A program made the position numbers and the translations under genes. Below, in pieces: positions 23,185-28,373 of a stretch of 28,373 nt of DNA (positions are counted from its first letter, which is position 1; each line of letters opens with the position of its first letter). Below the pieces are notes generated by a model. That model was not told the DNA's origin. It saw only the letters and a list, made by a program, of their open reading frames with translations, and did not search any database. This stretch comes from an uncultured Campylobacter sp. (GTDB lineage: Bacteria; Campylobacterota; Campylobacteria; Campylobacterales; Campylobacteraceae). Location: NCBI RefSeq assembly GCF_905372745.1, contig NZ_CAJPQR010000029.1:1-28373 (forward strand). Reading direction: 5' to 3'.

Positions 23185-23841
23185 CTATTTTTTAAGCAGC
23201 TCTTCAATTAGCTGCGCCATGCTGTCGATGGAGCTGATGGACTTCGTCATGATGAGGTATTTGCCGTTTACGACGAACGCCGGCACGCCTTGGATTTTCG
23301 CTACGTCGTAGCTCTCGTCCCATTTTTTAAGCAGTTCGGCGACCTTTGGATCCTCTAGCTTCTTTTGATAATCCGCTTCGCTGATACCCGCCGCATCAAG
23401 CCCCGTCTTTAAAAACGCAGCCTCGTCCTTACCATCGCTCCAGCGCTGCTTTTGATCGTGATAGGCCTTGTAGTAGGCAAATTTTGCTTTTTTAAACAGC
23501 GAGTTTTCATCTAGCAGGCTCACGCCTTTTTCCTCGTCCATCACGGCTAAAACGGCAAAAATTTTACTCGCCGCCTCGCCGTATTCGCCCTTGGTTTTTA
23601 GATGAAACGGTACGTATTTTAGCCCAGCGACTTTTTCTACGACTTTTGGCGTGACGGTTTTATCGTATTTGTAGCAAAACGGGCAAGCGTAGCTAAAAAC
23701 CTTAACCAGCGTGTTTTGCTCTACGGGTAGCGGTTTTTCTAGCTTGACGTAGTCCTCGCCCTCGGTAAACGCGGCTGTGCTTATGGCGCCAAACATCGCG
23801 ACTGCTAGAAAGCCTTTGCTAAATTTAGAAAGTAGGTTCAT
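23185..23841 (-). CDS. dsbL: DsbA/DsbL-like thiol:disulfide oxidoreductase, copy 2
   Basis: This is a periplasmic oxidase of 218 residues. The signal peptide runs to about residue 25, and the active site is C53-P-F-C56 in FSYACPFCYKYD, which as I recall is the dipeptide of UPEC DsbL. The cis-proline loop is QGVPAFVV. An excess of Lys and acidic residues makes the surface strongly charged. AAGGAG lies six bases before ATG. It is divergent from assT2 across 241 bases and coupled to dsbI2. It is the likely specific oxidase for AssT2, and perhaps AssT1 as well. Confidence 0.9.
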   Translation of the reverse strand: MNLLSKFSKGFLAVAMFGAISTAAFTEGEDYVKLEKPLPVEQNTLVKVFSYACPFCYKYDKTVTPKVVEKVAGLKYVPFHLKTKGEYGEAASKIFAVLAVMDEEKGVSLLDENSLFKKAKFAYYKAYHDQKQRWSDGKDEAAFLKTGLDAAGISEADYQKKLEDPKVAELLKKWDESYDVAKIQGVPAFVVNGKYLIMTKSISSIDSMAQLIEELLKK

Positions 23842-24082
23842 GGAGTACTCCTTAAAATGATTTCGTTTGAGTTAATTTTATACCTTTTCGCCGCCACAAA
23901 ACTCACGCTAAGATAAATTTTAGATTAAATTCGTAAAATTTGGGTTAAATTTTAGCGGAAAATATAAAAATTTAAATTATTTTTTGGATTTAAGCTATTT
24001 ATAATAATAGCATGATTTTCACGTTAGAAATATTCACTAAAATTACGGCAATGAAACGATTTATCATTATAAAGGAGAAAAG
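23842..24082. promoter_or_regulatory. Divergent promoter region dsbL2 / assT2
   Basis: An AT-rich 241-base region. For assT2, an exact TATAAT at 24000-24005 lies in a T-rich stretch without a good -35, the common Campylobacter pattern. It implies a leader of about 70 bases before ATG 24083, with AAAGGAG as ribosome-binding site. This leader is longer than others here and may be regulated. No clear dyad for the response regulator was found. Confidence 0.5.
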
Positions 24083-25930
24083 ATGAAAAGAACTCTCTCG
24101 TCAGTCGCCCTAGCCGCGGCGTTACTCGGCGGTCTAAGCACGGCAGCGCTTGCTATCGGTGGACCTAGCGGCTCGCACATCGACTACGCCGTCCCAGGCA
24201 AGATCGGCGAAGTAGTCGTAAACCCATACGACATCGCGCCTCTAACGGCGGTGATCAAAAACGGCGGATACACGCTATCAAACGCTAAAGTCACTATCGT
24301 ACCAAAGCCCGGCGGTCAGGTTATCAGCTATAAGGTCGCCGACAAACACCTTCGCACTCACGGCGGAATTCCAGTTTTCGGGCTCTATCCGGACTATCAA
24401 AACACCGTCGAGGTCGAGTATGATAAAATTTACAAGGAACAAACCGAGCATATAAAAGAAAACTATAAAATTTATGCTCCCGCGATTTATCTAGAGAGCT
24501 CTGGCATGCCGTCTCAAAAGGGCGCGCTGTTTGATAAAATCGAAGTCGTAAAGGCTCCGAGCGCGAAATTTGCCAACCGCCTCTACTACGTAAATAACTT
24601 CGTAAATAAAACCGGCAAGGGCACCAAAGTCGTGTGGAACAACCCGGCCGGCGGCGCGATCGAGTGGAACTACAGCCCAAACAACTTCGTGCTAGACACC
24701 AAAGGCGAAGTGCGCTGGTATCTGGAGCCGAGTAAAATTTACGACCTCAAACAGCCGTTTAGCGCGGGCGTCATGATGGGCTTTAAGCAAAACGACGACG
24801 GCGCGATGACGTGGGGATACGGCCAAAGATACGCCAAATACGACATAATGGGCCGCGAAATCTTTAACCGCGAGCTGCCTGCGGGCTACAACGACTTCTC
24901 GCACTCGCTAGATGTGGCGCAAAACGGGCACTATTTCCTGCGCGCGGCAAACGCCAACTATAAACGCGCTGACGGTAAAAACGTCCGCACCGTGCGCGAC
25001 GTCATCGTCGAGGTCGATAGAGACGGCAACGTCGTGGATGATTTTAGGCTGTATGAAATTCTCGATCCGTACCGCGACATCGTGCTAAAAACGCTCGATC
25101 AGGGTGCGGTTTGCCTAAATATCGACGCTAGCAAGGCTGGCCACACCGCGAGCACGGACGAGCTAGCCGCGATGGATACGAACGAAAAATGGGGCGACAT
25201 CGTAGGCTCTGGCCCTGGACGAAACTGGGCGCACGTAAATAGCGTGGACTACGACCCAAGCGACGATAGTATCATCATCTCCAGCCGCCACCAAGACGCC
25301 GTCATCAAGATCGGCCGCGACAAAAAAGTCAAATGGATAATGGGCGCGCACAAGGGCTGGAAGGATCAGTTTAAGGGCTACTTGCTCCAGCCGGTAGATA
25401 AAGACGGCAAAAAGATCGTCTGCGAGGACGAGTACTCAAAATGCCCAGGATATGAGAGCGAGAAGGGCGGATTTGACTGGCAGTGGACGCAGCACACGGC
25501 ATTTCGCATCGATAGCAAGTCTAAAAAGGGCGTCGTTTATCTCACCGTCTTTGATAACGGCGACACCCGCGGCATGGAGCAGCCTGCGATGGCGGGTATG
25601 AAATACTCCCGCGCGGTCGTCTATAAAATCGACGAAAAAGCCAAAACGGTCGAGCAGGTCTGGGAGTACGGCAAACAGCGCGGCAGCGAGTGGTACAGCT
25701 CGGTTACTTCGCTAGCGCAGTATCAAGACGACCTAGATAGCGTGATGGTTTACTCAGCGGTCGCAGGCATGCAGTTTGACATCGCCAAAGGTCGCCCAGT
25801 CGGCGTGCCTAGCCCTCACATCAACGAGTTTGAATGGGGCGCAAAAGAGCCGTCGATCGAGATAAAAATGACTAACGCGATGGGCTATCAGGCGTTTCCG
25901 TTTAGCGTAGAAAAAGCGTTTGAGAAGTAA
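24083..25930 (+). CDS. astA: Arylsulfate sulfotransferase, copy 2
   Basis: It has 615 residues with a signal peptide of about 24 (LLGGLSTAALA). It is a full-length paralogue of copy 1 (INPYD/VNPYD, PLTAVI, WGLYPDY/FGLYPDY, GEVRWYL, GRNWAHVNS, WTQHTA, GRGMEQPA/TRGMEQPA). Catalytic residues are H274, H384, R402 and H471. The cysteine pair before the sulfohistidine is C447 and C454, two residues farther apart than in copy 1, and followed by an extra YESEKGG segment, so the active-site loop differs. The C-terminal region also differs in length and sequence. Different donor or acceptor preference is a fair guess. It is transcribed alone, ends in a strong terminator, and is divergent from dsbL2-dsbI2. 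Confidence 0.93.
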   Translation: MKRTLSSVALAAALLGGLSTAALAIGGPSGSHIDYAVPGKIGEVVVNPYDIAPLTAVIKNGGYTLSNAKVTIVPKPGGQVISYKVADKHLRTHGGIPVFGLYPDYQNTVEVEYDKIYKEQTEHIKENYKIYAPAIYLESSGMPSQKGALFDKIEVVKAPSAKFANRLYYVNNFVNKTGKGTKVVWNNPAGGAIEWNYSPNNFVLDTKGEVRWYLEPSKIYDLKQPFSAGVMMGFKQNDDGAMTWGYGQRYAKYDIMGREIFNRELPAGYNDFSHSLDVAQNGHYFLRAANANYKRADGKNVRTVRDVIVEVDRDGNVVDDFRLYEILDPYRDIVLKTLDQGAVCLNIDASKAGHTASTDELAAMDTNEKWGDIVGSGPGRNWAHVNSVDYDPSDDSIIISSRHQDAVIKIGRDKKVKWIMGAHKGWKDQFKGYLLQPVDKDGKKIVCEDEYSKCPGYESEKGGFDWQWTQHTAFRIDSKSKKGVVYLTVFDNGDTRGMEQPAMAGMKYSRAVVYKIDEKAKTVEQVWEYGKQRGSEWYSSVTSLAQYQDDLDSVMVYSAVAGMQFDIAKGRPVGVPSPHINEFEWGAKEPSIEIKMTNAMGYQAFPFSVEKAFEK

Positions 25931-25942
25931 AATTTAAAATTT

Positions 25943-25982
25943 AGCGGCTCCCGGCCGGTGCGCTTTGGGGGCCGCTTTTTGG
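25943..25982 (+). terminator. Rho-independent terminator of assT2
   Basis: Arms AGCGGCTCCC (25943-25952) and GGGGGCCGCT (25967-25976) form ten pairs including one G-U, followed directly by TTTT. It lies 12 bases after the stop and is the clearest terminator in the window. Confidence 0.85.
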
Positions 25983-26310
25983 TAAGTTTGGATTTTGCGC
26001 TTGCGACTCGGTTAAATTTGCCCGCTCAAATTGATGGGTCGCAGGTTTTAAATTTAGATCAAATTCGATCTTGTAAGAGGTAAAATTTAGGCTCGCGTTT
26101 CCATCCTTTGCGCTAGTCTAAATCTTACCTTTTCCTGCCAAGCGTTTGGGAAAATAGGACTCCAAAAGACAATAGCAATGCCTAAACGCTTGGATTTTTA
26201 CTGCTGCTTAAATTTACCCGTTTGCTTCATAAATTTCGCTCCGATTTTTAAAATTTACACCCTTGTTGCCGTAAAACCGATATAATCAACAAAAACGACG
26301 GAGGCGAAAT
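25983..26310. other. Intergenic region with tandem hairpins
   Basis: No gene is supported in these 328 bases. Three hairpins follow one another. AGATC/GATCT lies at 26056-26071. GGTAAAATTTAG (26079-26090) pairs with CTAAATCTTACC (26118-26129) with one mismatch, followed by TTTT. CCAAGCGTTTGGG (26138-26150) pairs with CCTAAACGCTTGG (26181-26193) with one G-U, followed by ATTTTTA. The last has a 30-base loop and a terminator-like tail, so a short non-coding RNA ending near 26200 is possible. Confidence 0.45.
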
Positions 26311-27150
26311 ATGCAAAAATTTGTCGAGCAAAAATTTATCGGCGAGCGCGCGATGTTTGGCGCAAAGGACGCTGAGTTTGAGCGGTGCGGGTTTGCGGCG
26401 GGAGAGTCGCCGCTAAAGCACGGGCAAAATTTGCGCCTGAAAAACTGCACTTTCGAGTGGAAATATCCGCTGTGGTACACTAAAAACGTCGCCGTGGAGG
26501 ACGGGTTTTTGATGCAGATGGCGCGCGCTGGCATATGGTACGCGCAGGAGGTTAGCTTTAAAGATACGCTAATCCAGGCGCCAAAATCCTTTCGCAGGTG
26601 CCAAAACGTAAGGCTAGAAAACGTAAATTTGACCAAGGCCGAGGAGACGCTGTGGAGCTGCGCGGACGTGGAGATAAAAAACGTCTGCGCGCGCGGGGAT
26701 TATTTTGCGATGAACTGCAAAAACGTGCGCGTTTACGGGCTAAATTTGGACGGGAACTACGGCTTTGACGGCTGTAAAAACGTGCTCGTCGAGGATAGCA
26801 AGTTGCTTAGCAAAGACGCCTTTTGGAACTGCGAGAACGTGACCGTGCGAAATAGCTTTATAAGCGGCGAATACCTCGCGTGGAACAGCAAAAACGTGAC
26901 CTTTGAAAACTGCGTGATAGAAAGCTTGCAAGGGCTTTGCTACGTGCAAAATCTCGTGATGCGCGGCTGCCGGACGCTAGATACCACGCTAGCCTTTGAG
27001 TATTCAAGCGTGGACGTAGAAATTTTAGGCGGCATAGCTAGCGTGAAAAACCCGCTTTCAGGTGTTATAAGGGCAAAAGAAATAGGCGAAATTATAATAG
27101 ATAAAGAGTGCGTAGATCCTGCCGCGACTAGGATAATTTTAGAAAAATAA
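26311..27150 (+). CDS. DUF3737 family protein, predicted right-handed beta-helix
   Basis: It has 279 residues with no signal peptide, so it is cytoplasmic. It is built from about ten imperfect repeats of ~20 residues with the form C-x-N-V-x-(V/L)-x-N/D-(S/C), for example CKNVRVYGLNLDG, CKNVLVEDSKLLS, CENVTVRNSFISG and SKNVTFENCVIES, the ladder of a parallel beta-helix like pectate-lyase folds. Conserved openings KFIGERAMFGAKDAEF and ESPLKHGQNL identify DUF3737. No enzyme activity is established for the family. A weak CGGAGG lies about 9 bases before ATG. It is not obviously co-regulated with the sulfotransferase genes. Confidence 0.87.
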   Translation: MQKFVEQKFIGERAMFGAKDAEFERCGFAAGESPLKHGQNLRLKNCTFEWKYPLWYTKNVAVEDGFLMQMARAGIWYAQEVSFKDTLIQAPKSFRRCQNVRLENVNLTKAEETLWSCADVEIKNVCARGDYFAMNCKNVRVYGLNLDGNYGFDGCKNVLVEDSKLLSKDAFWNCENVTVRNSFISGEYLAWNSKNVTFENCVIESLQGLCYVQNLVMRGCRTLDTTLAFEYSSVDVEILGGIASVKNPLSGVIRAKEIGEIIIDKECVDPAATRIILEK

Positions 27151-27272
27151 CGGCACGTTTTGCCGGCGGCTTTTATGAGTTTTTGCCGTTTTGGCTGCGC
27201 GGCAAAGCATAGCGCAAACTTTGCCTAAAGGCTGCAAAAACGCATAATAAAAAATTTATCAAAAGGAAAAAA

Positions 27273-28028
27273 ATGAAAAAATATATCGCGATTACGGGTG
27301 CAAGTTCTGGTATAGGAGCAGCTACGGCGAAGGCCTTTGCCGGGCGAGGAGAAAATCTAATCCTAATCGCGCGCAGAGCGGAGCTGCTGCAAAGCTTAAA
27401 GGACGAGATCGCGCAGATCGCGCCCAAATCGGACGTCGTGATTAAAATTTGCGACCTTGCGCGCAGCAAGAACGTCCGGGCGCTTTGGGAGGAGCTAAAA
27501 AGCTACGAGCTAAAGGCGCTCATCAATAACGCTGGCTTCGGAGATTACGGCGCGGTCGGCGAGCGCGATCTATCCAAAGTCTCGCAGATGTTACGTCTCA
27601 ACATCATTTCGCTCACGCTGCTAAGCCACCTCTTCGTGCGCGATTACAAGCATAAGCCCACTCAGCTCATCAATATCTCCTCCGCGGGCGGCTACAGCAT
27701 GGTGCCAAACGCCGTCACCTACTGCGCGAGCAAGTTTTTCGTAAGCGCCTTTACGGAGGGCTTGCACTACGAGCTGGCGCAAGATAAAGAGGCTAAAATG
27801 CAGGCTAAAGTTCTAGCGCCCGCCGCGACTAGGACGGAATTCGGCTCCGTAGCGACGGATGACGCGGGCTACGACTACGACGCGGCTTTTAAGCGCTATC
27901 ACTCAAGCGGGGAGATGGCGGAGTTTTTGCTCGCGCTTTACGATAGCGATGCTTGCGTCGGTGCGGTTAATCGCGATAGTTTCGAATTTAGCCTAAGCAA
28001 GCCGAGATTTGACTACGCAGGCAAATGA
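27273..28028 (+). CDS. Short-chain dehydrogenase/reductase
   Basis: A cytoplasmic NAD(P)-dependent oxidoreductase of 251 residues. It has the classical SDR features: TGASSGIG cofactor loop (8-15), NNAG (85-88), catalytic S137 and Y150-x3-K154 (TYCASKF). RR at 34-35 after the second strand (LIARRAELL) favours NADPH. It resembles the YdfG/DltE-like group of SDRs; the substrate is unknown. AAAAGGAAAA precedes the ATG by a few bases. The 122-base gap from the DUF3737 gene shows no terminator, so read-through is possible. Confidence 0.92.
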   Translation: MKKYIAITGASSGIGAATAKAFAGRGENLILIARRAELLQSLKDEIAQIAPKSDVVIKICDLARSKNVRALWEELKSYELKALINNAGFGDYGAVGERDLSKVSQMLRLNIISLTLLSHLFVRDYKHKPTQLINISSAGGYSMVPNAVTYCASKFFVSAFTEGLHYELAQDKEAKMQAKVLAPAATRTEFGSVATDDAGYDYDAAFKRYHSSGEMAEFLLALYDSDACVGAVNRDSFEFSLSKPRFDYAGK

Positions 28029-28373
28029 CGCTAAATTTAAACCGAGTTTCTTTGGATAAAGGGATTTTGACTAAATTTAGCTCGGTTAAATTAGTCGCGA
28101 TATTTTGCTCGTCTATTAAATTTAACCGCTTAAATTTGAGATTTAAACCGTTTTTGATAATTGTAAAATTTGCAAAATCTAAAGCTAAAACGCGGCGGAT
28201 TGAAATTTTAAACCGCAATTTGGCGGATGCGCAAAACGTCTTCCGCGCCTTGCTAAATTCGGCGCTAGAGCTTTAATGCCCGTCCGTCTTGAACTTTGTC
28301 GCCGACGCAAACTCCGCGGTTTGCAAATTTGCGCAGTTAAATTTAACAAGCCGTTTAAAAATAAATTTAAAGG
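28029..28373. other. AT-rich tail of the window, no supported gene
   Basis: Inverted arms AACCGAG (28040-28046) and CTCGGTT (28081-28087), extended by TTTA/TAAA, lie 11 bases after the SDR stop and may mark its transcript end. The rest is dense in AAATTT words. An open frame at 28025-28276 overlapping the SDR stop is composed mostly of Lys, Asn, Leu and Phe codons made by those words, and I do not call it. Confidence 0.4.

Noticed and set aside
26138..26200. Metabolite riboswitch for the DUF3737 gene
   Set aside because: The hairpin ends about 110 bases before the gene and I recognise no conserved riboswitch core; a terminator or small RNA is simpler.
28025..28276. 83-residue frame overlapping the SDR stop
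   Set aside because: Its composition comes from repeated AAATTT words, there is no ribosome-binding site, and no recognisable motif.

Overview
The window is chromosomal DNA from a Campylobacter, most likely one of the higher-GC oral or intestinal species (C. rectus / C. showae / C. curvus type). The evidence is the order fliF-fliG-fliH-dxs-perR (the same order as Cj0318-Cj0322 in C. jejuni), Campylobacter-type proteins throughout, and AT-rich intergenic DNA packed with AAATTT-centred palindromes. I see no rRNA, tRNA, CRISPR array, insertion sequence or phage gene.

Layout. (1) 1-6058, core block: a 5'-truncated fliF, then fliG, fliH and dxs with start/stop overlaps, a small predicted membrane protein, and perR. 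(2) 6059-13027, iron block: a 751-base AT-rich leader ending in a near-consensus promoter that overlaps a Fur-box-like sequence. It is followed by a TonB-dependent receptor, a secreted DUF4198 protein, feoA, feoB, a small secreted protein, and a 49-residue Cys-rich membrane protein of the FeoB-associated type that is easily missed. These read as one iron-regulated uptake operon. (3) 13118-13420: a decayed, twice-frameshifted fragment of a DUF364-like (putative heavy-metal chelation) protein. (4) 13696-16423, minus strand: an aldehyde dehydrogenase whose promoter shares a 17-base motif with the iron operon, then a tautomerase/bcp peroxiredoxin pair. The 569-base gap before the dehydrogenase is full of hairpins, a G8 tract and a dispersed repeat.

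(5) 16625-25930, arylsulfate sulfotransferase island: two AssT enzymes, each with its own DsbL-like thiol oxidase and DsbI-like membrane partner, arranged around a two-component system. Module 1 (assT1-dsbL1-dsbI1) runs on the plus strand. The response regulator, histidine kinase and dsbL2-dsbI2 are on the minus strand, and assT2 diverges from dsbL2. The AssT catalytic His/Arg set and the disulfide next to the active site are visible in both enzymes. The module 1 DsbI has lost its CXXC motif in an otherwise intact frame. (6) 25931-28373: a strong terminator, tandem hairpins, a DUF3737 beta-helix protein, a short-chain dehydrogenase and an AT-rich tail.

The most unusual items are the DsbI paralogue without redox cysteines beside a complete second copy, a roughly 197-base repeat found 3' of both bcp and the response regulator, and an iron operon that encodes two different secreted proteins both predicted to start with histidine after signal cleavage.
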